This document shows positions 1 through 5,670 of a DNA stretch of 5,670 nt, in pieces. Position 1 is the first letter of the stretch, and the number at the start of each line of letters is the position of its first letter. A program made the position numbers and the translations under genes. Below the pieces are notes generated by a model. That model searched no databases, had not been told where the DNA came from, and saw nothing but the letters and a program-made list of their open reading frames with translations. The stretch covers positions 1 to 5,670 of the forward strand of contig CALBUB010000020.1 in assembly GCA_937967955.1 (NCBI GenBank), given 5' to 3'. The stretch comes from an uncultured Bacillota bacterium (GTDB lineage Bacteria > Bacillota > Clostridia > Tissierellales > Tepidimicrobiaceae).

Positions 1-2887
1 AGATTTATATGAAAAGTTGAGCGCAAAGGATAAAAAGTTAGAAGAGCTTCGCAAAGAGAATGAAGAGCTTAGAAAACAGATGACACAAAGTAGGATTGCA
101 GCCTATGAACACTACGATTTTAAGGTAGATAGTATAAGTGAAGCCCAAACCCGCAAGAAGTACATAGATGTAGAATTGAAACTGGCCGGCTGGAAAATCA
201 ACTCTGATTGTATAAAAGAAGTAGAAGTAAAAGGCATGCCCAATGCTACTGGCATAGGCTATGTAGACTATGTTCTATATGGAAACAATGGAAGGCCCTT
301 GGCAGTTGTAGAAGCCAAAAGGACAAGTGCCGATCCAATACAAGGTACTCAACAGGCCAAACTATATGCCGACTGTCTGGAAAAAGAGTATGGCCAAAGG
401 CCATTTATATTCATTACCAATGGCTTTGAAATATATTTTATAGACGACTATGAAGGCTATCCAAAAAGAAGGGTATCCGGCTTTTTCACCAAGGATGAAC
501 TCCAGTTAAAGGTAGATAGGAGAAAACTTAAAAAGCCCCTTGTTAATATAGAAATCAATGAAGACATTACCAATAGATACTATCAGATAGAAGCTGTAAC
601 GGCCGTTTGTGATGCAATAGAGAATAAAAGAAGGAAGATGCTTCTGGTTATGGCCACAGGTACTGGAAAGACTAGGACGGCCATATCTATAGTGGACGTT
701 CTAACAAGGCATAATTATGTGAAAAATGTACTATTCCTAGCAGATAGGATAACCCTTGTAAATCAGGCAAAAAACAACTTTAGCAAGCACTTGCCTAATT
801 TATCCTTATGTAATCTGTTGGATAAGAGGGAAGACCCTCAGCAGGCAAGAATGATTTTTTCCACCTATCCAACTATGATGAATGCCATTGATGAGTCAAA
901 AAGGGAAGATGGTAGTAAACTTTTTACACCAGGCCATTTCGACTTGATAATAATAGATGAAAGCCATAGAAGTATCTATAAGAAATATCAAGATATATTC
1001 AACTATTTTGATGCCATGCTTTTAGGCCTTACTGCTACTCCCAAAGAGGATATAGATAGGAATACCTATAGTGTATTCGATTTAGAAAATGGCAATCCTA
1101 CCTATGCCTATGAATATGAACAGGCAGTTAAGGACGGCTATTTAGTAGATTATACTACCATAGAAGTTAGAACAAAGATAATGGAAGATGGAATCAAATA
1201 TGATGAATTAAGTGAAGAAGAAAAAGAAAAATTTGAAGAGACCTTTGAAGAGGATGAAAACATACAAGACCATATATCCAGCAGTGCTGTAAACGAATGG
1301 CTATTTAATGCAGACACCATAGACATGGTTATAGACATGCTCCTTGAAAAGGGCCTTAAAGTAGAAGGGGGAGACAAACTGGGCAAAACCATAATATTTG
1401 CAAAAAACAGTAAACATGCAAAGGCTATAGTAGAACGCTTTAACAAGAGATATCCAGAGTATGGAGACGACTTCATTAAGCAAGTAGACTACAGCATAAA
1501 GTATGTAGACAATATAATTGATAATTTCAGCCAAAGGGATAAATTACCTCAAATAGCAGTATCAGTAGACATGCTAGATACAGGGGTGGATATACCAGAA
1601 ATACTAAACTTGGTATTTTTCAAAAAAGTCCGCTCCAAGGCTAAATTCTGGCAGATGATAGGAAGGGGTACCAGACTTTGTAAGGACCTATTAGGAGTAG
1701 GGCAGGATAAGGAGAAGTTTTTGATATTCGATTTCTGCAACAATTTTGAGTTTTTCAGGGTAAATCCCAAGCCCCGAGAAGGCAGTACTCAAATGTCCCT
1801 TACCGAAAAGATATACAATACAAAACTAGATATAATAAGGGAATTACAGGAATTAAAATATCAGGAAGAGGAGTATATTAAGTACAGGGATGAATTGGTG
1901 GATGAAATGCTAACTAGAATTAGAGGGCTAAATGAGGACAGCTTTAGAGTTAGACTTAACCTCCAATACGTTGAAAAATACAGGAATAAGGATGTGTGGC
2001 AGAATCTAGATACTATAAATGTTACTGAAATTAAGAAGCACATAGTTCCCCTTATACAAAATTTAAAGGATGATGAATTGGCTAAGAGGTTTGATTATCT
2101 AATTTATACAATAATTTTGGCCCTTTTACAGAACAACAATGCTACAAAGGCCATAAAAGCTGTCATAGAAACGGGAGAAAAATTAGCCAAGAAGTCCTCT
2201 AGGCCTCAGGTAAGGGAGAAAAAGTATATTATAGATAAGATACAGACAGAAGAATTCTGGGAAAATGTAGATATTTTCGAGTTGGAAGAAGTTAGGGAGG
2301 CTTTAAGGGAGCTATTAAGATATATAGAGACCAAAAATCAAAAGATTTATTATACAGATTTCCAGGATACTATAATCCAAGTAAAAGAGGGAGAAGCCAT
2401 ATATAATACCAATGAGCTTAAAAACTATAAAAAGAAAGTAGAACACTATTTAAAAGAACATCAGGACCAATTGGCTGTATACAAGCTGCGCCATAATAAA
2501 AAGCTTACTAAACAGGATGTAAAGCAGCTGGAAAAAATACTATGGGAGGAGCTAGGTACTAAGAAGGACTATGAAAAGGAATATGGAAATACTCCAATAA
2601 CAAAGCTTGTGAGAAAAATTGTAGGCTTGGATAGAAAAGCAGCCAATGAGGCCTTTAGTGAATTTTTAAGGGATGAAAAGCTTAATTCAAACCAGATAAA
2701 ATTTGTAAAATTAATTGTAGATTATGTTGTAGCCAATGGAGTAATAGAAGACAAGAGGATATTCATGGAAGAGCCTTTCAGAAGTGTAGGCAGCATTACT
2801 AGCCTCTTTAAAGACAACATGGATGTGGCCATAAATATAATGAAGGTTGTAGATAAAATAAATGAAAACTGTGAGATAATAGCTTAG
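1..2887 (+). CDS. hsdR: Type I restriction enzyme R subunit (HsdR), 5'-partial
   Basis: Motor and nuclease subunit of a type I restriction-modification complex; with HsdM and HsdS it translocates DNA using ATP and cleaves unmethylated DNA. The frame is open from base 2 with no stop before 2887, so the gene enters from the left. TTG at 17 is probably internal: it lies inside a charged heptad-like coil (KKLEELRKENEELRKQ), which in EcoKI-like HsdR proteins follows a DUF4145-type N-terminal domain. Counting from that TTG, the PD-(D/E)xK nuclease shows D84, E99-A-K101 and the HsdR QxxxY motif Q113-Y117. The SF2 helicase shows Q190, Walker A ATGTGKT (213-219), DESH (314-317), TATP (339-342), motif V DTGVDIP (521-527) and motif VI QMIGRGTR (546-553). 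The rest (about 600-956) fits an EcoEI-type C-terminal domain that contacts the methylase. All motifs look intact, so the enzyme is probably active if the upstream part and partners exist. The family call is very secure; the partner genes are not visible. Confidence 0.96.
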   Translation, partial: DLYEKLSAKDKKLEELRKENEELRKQMTQSRIAAYEHYDFKVDSISEAQTRKKYIDVELKLAGWKINSDCIKEVEVKGMPNATGIGYVDYVLYGNNGRPLAVVEAKRTSADPIQGTQQAKLYADCLEKEYGQRPFIFITNGFEIYFIDDYEGYPKRRVSGFFTKDELQLKVDRRKLKKPLVNIEINEDITNRYYQIEAVTAVCDAIENKRRKMLLVMATGTGKTRTAISIVDVLTRHNYVKNVLFLADRITLVNQAKNNFSKHLPNLSLCNLLDKREDPQQARMIFSTYPTMMNAIDESKREDGSKLFTPGHFDLIIIDESHRSIYKKYQDIFNYFDAMLLGLTATPKEDIDRNTYSVFDLENGNPTYAYEYEQAVKDGYLVDYTTIEVRTKIMEDGIKYDELSEEEKEKFEETFEEDENIQDHISSSAVNEWLFNADTIDMVIDMLLEKGLKVEGGDKLGKTIIFAKNSKHAKAIVERFNKRYPEYGDDFIKQVDYSIKYVDNIIDNFSQRDKLPQIAVSVDMLDTGVDIPEILNLVFFKKVRSKAKFWQMIGRGTRLCKDLLGVGQDKEKFLIFDFCNNFEFFRVNPKPREGSTQMSLTEKIYNTKLDIIRELQELKYQEEEYIKYRDELVDEMLTRIRGLNEDSFRVRLNLQYVEKYRNKDVWQNLDTINVTEIKKHIVPLIQNLKDDELAKRFDYLIYTIILALLQNNNATKAIKAVIETGEKLAKKSSRPQVREKKYIIDKIQTEEFWENVDIFELEEVREALRELLRYIETKNQKIYYTDFQDTIIQVKEGEAIYNTNELKNYKKKVEHYLKEHQDQLAVYKLRHNKKLTKQDVKQLEKILWEELGTKKDYEKEYGNTPITKLVRKIVGLDRKAANEAFSEFLRDEKLNSNQIKFVKLIVDYVVANGVIEDKRIFMEEPFRSVGSITSLFKDNMDVAINIMKVVDKINENCEIIA

Positions 2888-2909
2888 GGGCTTGACTCCT
2901 AAGCTTTTT
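2881..2909 (+). terminator. Rho-independent terminator overlapping the end of hsdR
   Basis: AGCTTAGGGG (2881-2890) pairs with CTCCTAAGCT (2896-2905) across the 5-base loop CTTGA. This gives a 10-bp stem with one G-T wobble, followed directly by TTTTT (2905-2909). The hsdR stop codon TAG (2885-2887) lies inside the left arm, so a ribosome finishing hsdR would cover part of the hairpin. The structure marks the end of the hsd transcript and separates it from the downstream redox gene. Confidence 0.85.
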
Positions 2910-2971
2910 GTTGGGAAGAATAAATATTTTTAATAGTATTTGAAAGGATTATTATATTTTCAAAAAAGGTA

Positions 2972-2998
2972 TTGGGTAGTTCAAAGTACGGGTATATT
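2972..2998 (+). promoter_or_regulatory. Weak candidate promoter for the glutaredoxin-like gene
   Basis: TTGGGT (2972-2977) and TATATT (2993-2998) resemble sigma-A -35 and -10 boxes but are only 15 bases apart, shorter than the usual 16-18. An alternative -10, TAAAAT (2998-3003), would give a spacing of 20. The preceding terminator implies that the gene needs its own promoter somewhere in 2910-3030, but the sequence does not single one out clearly. Confidence 0.3.
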
Positions 2999-3033
2999 AA
3001 AATAGACCTATATTGGAAACTAAATATTAAAGA

Positions 3034-3039
3034 GAGGTG
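3034..3039 (+). promoter_or_regulatory. Ribosome binding site fixing the GTG start of the glutaredoxin-like gene
   Basis: GAGGTG is a strong match to the anti-Shine-Dalgarno complement and ends 5 bases before the GTG at 3045. There is no in-frame ATG nearby that would make a better start, so this site decides for the GTG codon. Confidence 0.75.
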
Positions 3040-3044
3040 GAGTC

Positions 3045-3284
3045 GTGAAAGAATTAAAACTATACTATATGGAAAGGTGTCCTTTCTGTAAAAAGGTCAT
3101 CCAGTATATGAAAAGGAACAATATAGAAGATGTTGAAATGGTAGATATAGAGGCTGACCCTAAGAATAAGGATGAGTTAATAGAGCTTGGTGGTATGTAT
3201 CAAGTGCCTATGCTTTTGATAGATGGAAAGCCCCTTTATGAGTCGGACGATATTATAAAGTGGTTTAAGGAGAATTATCAATAG
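3045..3284 (+). CDS. Glutaredoxin-like thiol-disulfide oxidoreductase, 79 aa
   Basis: Small cytoplasmic thioredoxin-fold protein of the glutaredoxin/GST-N-terminal type, expected to reduce disulfides or mixed disulfides. It starts at GTG behind a strong GAGGTG site. The sequence shows strand 1 (LKLYYM, 4-9), the redox motif C12-P-F-C15 at the start of helix 1, strand 2 (VEMVDIEAD, 30-38), the cis-proline loop Q53-V54-P55 followed by MLLIDG, and the ESDDIIKWF segment (66-74), the usual position of the thiol-ligand 'ES/SD' motif. Its length is normal for minimal glutaredoxins. There is no signal peptide or membrane segment. It appears to be a single-gene unit between two terminators, so the neighbours do not reveal its electron donor or target. 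Many clostridia lack glutathione, so the reducing partner may be another low-molecular-weight thiol or a thioredoxin reductase (inference). The fold assignment is secure; the physiological role is open. Confidence 0.92.
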   Translation: MKELKLYYMERCPFCKKVIQYMKRNNIEDVEMVDIEADPKNKDELIELGGMYQVPMLLIDGKPLYESDDIIKWFKENYQ

Positions 3285-3300
3285 ATAGCATCTTATCGTT

Positions 3301-3336
3301 AAGCAGGCTAGCAAATATATTTGCTAGCCTGCTTTT
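3301..3336. terminator. Bidirectional hairpin terminator between convergent genes
   Basis: Bases 3301-3334 form a perfect 34-base palindrome: AAGCAGGCTAGCAAA pairs with TTTGCTAGCCTGCTT across a TATA centre, a 15-bp stem. On the plus strand it is followed by TTTT (3333-3336), ending the glutaredoxin-like transcript 16 bases after its stop codon. On the minus strand it lies about 20 bases after the transporter stop codon and ends in a short CTT followed by AACG, so T-tract support is weaker that way. The position between two converging genes fits a shared terminator. Confidence 0.88.
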
Positions 3337-3354
3337 AGTTGGAGCTTTATTCAT

Positions 3355-4275
3355 CTATTTAACTTTTTCTGAAGAGGTATCCTGCCTTTTAGCAATTTCC
3401 CTAGGATCTATTTGTGTCAGTATTACTGCTATAAACACTAAAACACAGCCTACAATTTCTTTTGTGGTCATAGACTCATTTAGGAATAGGGCACCACATA
3501 TGGCCGAAAACACAGCTTCTAAACTCATTATTAGTGAAGCCACTGTGGGGCTTGTGTATTTCTGGCCTATTATTTGCAATGTATAAGCTACTCCTACCAC
3601 CATTACTGCAGTATAGACTATGGGGCCAGCACAGTCTATTAAAGCTCTTATAGTTGGCTTTTCAAATATGAAAGCTGCAAATAAGGATAATGTACCTGCT
3701 GTAGCAAATTGCATACAAGATAGCTTTAAGCTTTCCGTCTTAGCTGTATAAAAATCTACAATTATAATGTGCAAAGCCCAAAATAGGGTACCTGCCAAGA
3801 CTATAGCATCCCCTATTTCCATAGAAAAGCCTTCTTTAATAGTAAGTAGATAAAGGCCTATAACAGCCAGCACTACTCCCAGCCAAGTATATGCTTCCAC
3901 TTTCTTTTTCATGAATAGACCAATAATAGGTACCAGCACAATATAAAGTGCAGTAATAAAGCCAGCCTTTCCAGCAGTTGTATATACTAAGCCCCATTGT
4001 TGTAATGAAGCACCAAAGAACAAGGCAAAGCCGCAGAGTATTCCTCCAGTAATTAGGTCCTTCCTATCATATTCAATCTTTTCTTCACTTTTTCTTTCTT
4101 TAGCAGTATTAAATAGGAATATTAAAGGAAGAAGTACTACAGCCCCTAGGAGGAATCTAGAAGCACCAAAGGTAAAAGGTTCCACATAGTTCATGCCTAA
4201 TTTCTGTGATACAAAGGATGTACCCCATATAATTGCAGTTAGCAGTAAAAATATACTCCCTTTTACTTTTTCCAT
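3355..4275 (-). CDS. EamA/DMT-superfamily membrane transporter (substrate unknown)
   Basis: Inner-membrane protein of the drug/metabolite transporter superfamily (RhaT/EamA type), probably exporting or importing a small metabolite; the substrate cannot be read from sequence. With the start at 4275 it has 306 residues, the usual length for two fused EamA repeats and ten helices. Approximate helices are 6-24, 34-56, 74-92, 100-121, 128-147, 157-176, 186-204, 214-232, 243-265 and 272-289. Repeat 1 carries the typical AGKAGFITALYIVLVP (101-116) and repeat 2 the matching SPTVASLIMSLEAVFSA (242-258) followed by LFLNE. The charged tail after 290 should be cytoplasmic. The frame extends 10 codons further to ATG 4305, but ATG 4275 is preferred: AGGTGA (complement of 4281-4286) sits 5 bases before it, ATG 4305 has no ribosome site, and the likely transcript start near 4309 would leave almost no leader for it. 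It is transcribed divergently from the alcohol dehydrogenase. Confidence 0.9.
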   Translation of the reverse strand: MEKVKGSIFLLLTAIIWGTSFVSQKLGMNYVEPFTFGASRFLLGAVVLLPLIFLFNTAKERKSEEKIEYDRKDLITGGILCGFALFFGASLQQWGLVYTTAGKAGFITALYIVLVPIIGLFMKKKVEAYTWLGVVLAVIGLYLLTIKEGFSMEIGDAIVLAGTLFWALHIIIVDFYTAKTESLKLSCMQFATAGTLSLFAAFIFEKPTIRALIDCAGPIVYTAVMVVGVAYTLQIIGQKYTSPTVASLIMSLEAVFSAICGALFLNESMTTKEIVGCVLVFIAVILTQIDPREIAKRQDTSSEKVK

Positions 4276-4315
4276 TCTATTCACCTGCCATAGTCGTGTT
4301 TTCATATTAAGACTA

Positions 4316-4324
4316 ATTATAACA
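4316..4324 (-). promoter_or_regulatory. Extended -10 promoter for the EamA transporter
   Basis: Read on the minus strand this is TGT-TATAAT, a consensus -10 box with the extended TGN element. A good -35 box is not visible 16-18 bases further upstream, which is tolerated by extended -10 promoters. Transcription would start near 4309, about 34 bases before the preferred ATG at 4275. Confidence 0.6.
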
Positions 4325-4369
4325 CAATATGTTTTTATATAATATTTATTCGTTATATGGTTAAGAAAT

Positions 4370-4387
4370 ATAATAAAAAATTAACAA
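4370..4387. promoter_or_regulatory. Possible degenerate Rex (NADH-responsive repressor) operator
   Basis: The right half TTAACAA (4381-4387) matches the Rex half-site exactly. The left half ATAATAA (4370-4376) matches 4 of 7 positions of TTGTTAA with the expected 4-base gap, 11 of 14 in total. It lies 8 bases upstream of the -35 box of the alcohol dehydrogenase promoter. Rex commonly controls alcohol dehydrogenases in clostridia, so the site makes biological sense, but a match of this quality can arise by chance in AT-rich DNA. Confidence 0.25.
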
Positions 4388-4395
4388 ATTACCCC

Positions 4396-4423
4396 TTGAA
4401 AACAGGATGGCATATGATACAAT
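4396..4423 (+). promoter_or_regulatory. Sigma-A-type promoter for the alcohol dehydrogenase
   Basis: TTGAAA (4396-4401) and TACAAT (4418-4423) are separated by 16 bases, and the -10 is preceded by TGA (4415-4417), an extended TGN element. Transcription would start near 4430 and leave a leader of about 60 bases ahead of the ATG at 4493. Confidence 0.65.
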
Positions 4424-4435
4424 CTTTTCAGGAGA

Positions 4436-4471
4436 CTAAAAATTTTTTTAGGCTATAAATAAATAATTTAT
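4436..4471. repeat. Two AT-rich palindromes in the alcohol dehydrogenase leader
   Basis: CTAAAAA (4436-4442) is mirrored by TTTTTAG (4445-4451), and ATAAAT (4459-4464) by ATTTAT (4466-4471) around a single A. Both sit just after the predicted transcription start. They could be operator half-sites, but they are almost pure A/T and may be chance; as RNA hairpins they would be weak. Confidence 0.3.
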
Positions 4472-4477
4472 GATTTT

Positions 4478-4485
4478 AAAGGGGG
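4478..4485 (+). promoter_or_regulatory. Ribosome binding site for the ATG at 4493
   Basis: AAAGGGGG lies 7 bases before ATG 4493 and pairs along its whole length with the 16S tail if one G-U wobble is allowed. It is the only well-placed site near the alcohol dehydrogenase start and marks 4493 as the ancestral initiation codon, although that frame closes after 16 codons. Confidence 0.8.
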
Positions 4486-4492
4486 ATTTTGT

Positions 4493-4543
4493 ATGAAAAG
4501 ATTTACACTGCCAAGGGACATTTATTATGGTGAAGGGGCTTGA
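4493..4543 (+). pseudogene. Out-of-frame N-terminal fragment of the alcohol dehydrogenase
   Basis: ATG 4493 opens a 16-codon frame reading MKRFTLPRDIYYGEGA and then TGA (4541-4543). This is the conserved first strand and turn of iron-containing alcohol dehydrogenases, where the N-terminus runs F-x-x-P-x-x-I-x-x-G-x-G. It carries the real ribosome binding site. The catalytic body continues in the -1 frame, with its first codon TTG (4540-4542) overlapping the TGA. From memory of related proteins, about three residues (such as LEE) normally stand between GEG(A/S) and LKNIKGKKA, so the break is best explained by loss of about 10 bases, or by a 1-base error if the linker is naturally shorter. Confidence 0.8.
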
Positions 4544-5655
4544 AGAACATTAAGGGCAAAAAAGCTATACTAGTTCTAGGCGGAGGCTCCATGAAAAGAT
4601 TTGGCTTTGTTGATAAAGTACTTGGCTACTTAGAAGAAGCAGGAATCGAAACTAGACTGTTTGAAAATGTAGAACCAGATCCATCTGTTGAAACAGTTAT
4701 GAAGGGCGCTGCAGCAATGAGAGAATTTGAGCCTGATTGGATTATATCTATGGGCGGAGGTTCTCCAATTGATGCTGCTAAAGCTATGTGGGTATTCTAC
4801 GAATATCCAGATCTTACCTTTGAAGATATAATTGAACCCTTCTCCTTACCAACCTTAAGGAATAAGGCTAAATTTATTGCTATTCCATCTACTTCTGGTA
4901 CTGCCACAGAGGTTACTGCCTTCTCAGTTATTACGGACAATGAAAAAGGTGTTAAATATCCATTAGCAGACTTTAACATAACCCCAGATATTGCAATAGT
5001 AGATCCTGAGCTAGCCCAAACTATGCCTGAAAAGTTAGTAGCTCACACAGGAATGGATGCTTTAACCCATGCCATAGAAGCTTATGTATCTACTGCTAAT
5101 AGTCCTTTTACAGATCCACTTGCCATAAAAGCTATCCAAATGGTTGTAGAGTATCTAATAGATTCATATAATGGAGACAAAAAAGCCAGAGAACAGATGC
5201 ACTATGCCCAATGTCTAGCAGGTATGGCCTTTACAAATGCCCTACTAGGTATAGTCCACTCTATGGCACACAAAACAGGAGCAGCCTTCTCTACAGGACA
5301 CATTCCACATGGCTGTGCTAATGCCATATATTTACCCTATGTAATCCAGTTTAATAAGAAAAATGCAAAAGATAGATACGTAGATATTGCTAAGAGTATT
5401 GGTATAGAAGGCACAGACGATGAATGTATAGATAAGTTAGTTAATAAGATAAATGAAATGAATGAAAAATTAGGTATTCCAAGGACATTGAAAGCTTTTG
5501 GAATTGATGAAAAAGAGTTTAAGGAAAAGCTATCTAATATTGCTGAATTAGCTGTAGGAGATGCTTGTACTGCATCTAACCCAAGGCCAATTACTCCTGA
5601 AGAAATGGCAAAACTATTTGAATGTGCTTACTATGGTAAGGAAGTTGACTTCTAA
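4540..5655 (+). CDS. Iron-containing alcohol dehydrogenase, frameshifted near its start
   Basis: Cytoplasmic group III (Fe-dependent) NAD(P)-linked alcohol dehydrogenase that interconverts an aldehyde and an alcohol, typically to reoxidise NAD(P)H in fermentation. In the 371-residue in-frame part, GGGS (14-17) and GGGSPIDAAKA (72-82) form the nucleotide-binding region and STSGTATEVT (117-126) a conserved loop. By analogy with FucO, the iron ligands are D173, H177, H240 and H257, with H244 as the extra conserved active-site histidine (motifs GMDALTHAIEAY, VHSMAH, IPHGCANA). The protein ends in the family's typical tail (TPEEM...AYYGKEVDF). All catalytic residues are present. However, the true start with its ribosome site is at 4493 in another frame; a start at TTG 4540 has GAAGGGG only one base upstream, too close to work well, and would drop the first strand. 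Restoring the 16 upstream codons plus a short linker gives about 390 residues, the normal length. Either a broken gene or a sequencing error. The exact substrate (ethanol, butanol or another alcohol) is not determinable. Confidence 0.9.
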   Translation: MKNIKGKKAILVLGGGSMKRFGFVDKVLGYLEEAGIETRLFENVEPDPSVETVMKGAAAMREFEPDWIISMGGGSPIDAAKAMWVFYEYPDLTFEDIIEPFSLPTLRNKAKFIAIPSTSGTATEVTAFSVITDNEKGVKYPLADFNITPDIAIVDPELAQTMPEKLVAHTGMDALTHAIEAYVSTANSPFTDPLAIKAIQMVVEYLIDSYNGDKKAREQMHYAQCLAGMAFTNALLGIVHSMAHKTGAAFSTGHIPHGCANAIYLPYVIQFNKKNAKDRYVDIAKSIGIEGTDDECIDKLVNKINEMNEKLGIPRTLKAFGIDEKEFKEKLSNIAELAVGDACTASNPRPITPEEMAKLFECAYYGKEVDF

Positions 5656-5670
5656 TATATTACTACATTA

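Noticed and set aside
208..429. 73-codon plus-strand open frame overlapping the HsdR nuclease domain
   Set aside because: Out of frame with the clear PD-(D/E)xK motifs; the product looks like no known protein and there is no ribosome site.
1150..2043. Several minus-strand open frames of 60-108 codons within hsdR
   Set aside because: They lie entirely inside a well-supported HsdR reading frame, have no ribosome sites or recognisable domains, and have the composition expected of antisense shadows of lysine/glutamate-rich coding DNA.
4276..4305. Ten-codon N-terminal extension of the EamA transporter starting at ATG 4305
   Set aside because: No ribosome site precedes it, the likely transcription start (about 4309) is too close, and the extension is not hydrophobic like the first helix. 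ATG 4275 has AGGTGA at good spacing.
4396..4412. Possible CcpA cre site around TTGAAAACAGGATGGCA
   Set aside because: The central CG of the cre consensus is missing and the right half does not match.
4424..4492. Riboswitch or structured leader ahead of the alcohol dehydrogenase
   Set aside because: The leader is only about 60 bases, almost all A/T, with no conserved aptamer motif and no GC-containing terminator stem.
4529..4546. Programmed ribosomal frameshift linking the two alcohol dehydrogenase frames
   Set aside because: GAA GGG GCT TGA does not fit the X-XXY-YYZ pattern for -1 slippage, there is no obvious downstream pseudoknot, and a +1 shift leads straight to another stop.
4797..4979. 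60-codon minus-strand open frame inside the alcohol dehydrogenase
   Set aside because: It is an antisense shadow of a highly conserved coding region.
1..5670. A single multi-gene defence or metabolic system spanning the window
   Set aside because: Terminators at 2881-2909 and 3301-3336 and divergent promoters at 4316-4423 break the window into four independent units, and the gene families have no known shared function.

Overview
The window looks like chromosomal DNA from a low-GC Gram-positive anaerobe, most likely Clostridia or Tissierellia. This rests on the A+T-rich codon choice (many ATA, AAA, GAA and TTA codons), strong Shine-Dalgarno sites, GTG and possibly TTG starts, and on an iron-containing alcohol dehydrogenase and a small glutaredoxin-like protein that recall clostridial families. 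Species cannot be fixed from the sequence alone.

Layout. Bases 1-2887 (+) hold the C-terminal ~961 codons of a type I restriction enzyme HsdR subunit; its start lies upstream of the window. It ends in an intrinsic terminator that overlaps its own stop codon. After a gap of about 155 bases comes a 79-residue CPFC glutaredoxin-like gene (3045-3284, +). A near-symmetric hairpin (3301-3334) separates it from a convergent EamA/DMT-family membrane transporter on the minus strand (3355-4275). Divergent from the transporter, across a regulatory gap of about 217 bases (4276-4492) with a recognisable promoter for each direction, lies an iron-containing alcohol dehydrogenase (4493-5655, +). Its first 16 codons are in a different frame from the rest. 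The last 15 bases hold nothing recognisable. No gene-free stretch exceeds 300 bases.

How the genes relate. Each of the four genes appears to be its own transcription unit, separated by terminators or divergent promoters, so there is no evidence for one multi-gene system. The hsdR end is probably the last gene of an hsdM/hsdS/hsdR locus lying to the left. The other three read as ordinary metabolic, redox and transport genes. I found no tRNA, rRNA, CRISPR array, insertion sequence or prophage feature, and no convincing new system. The most notable anomaly is the frame break at the 5' end of the alcohol dehydrogenase, where the only well-placed ribosome binding site and the conserved N-terminal motif are one frame away from the catalytic body.
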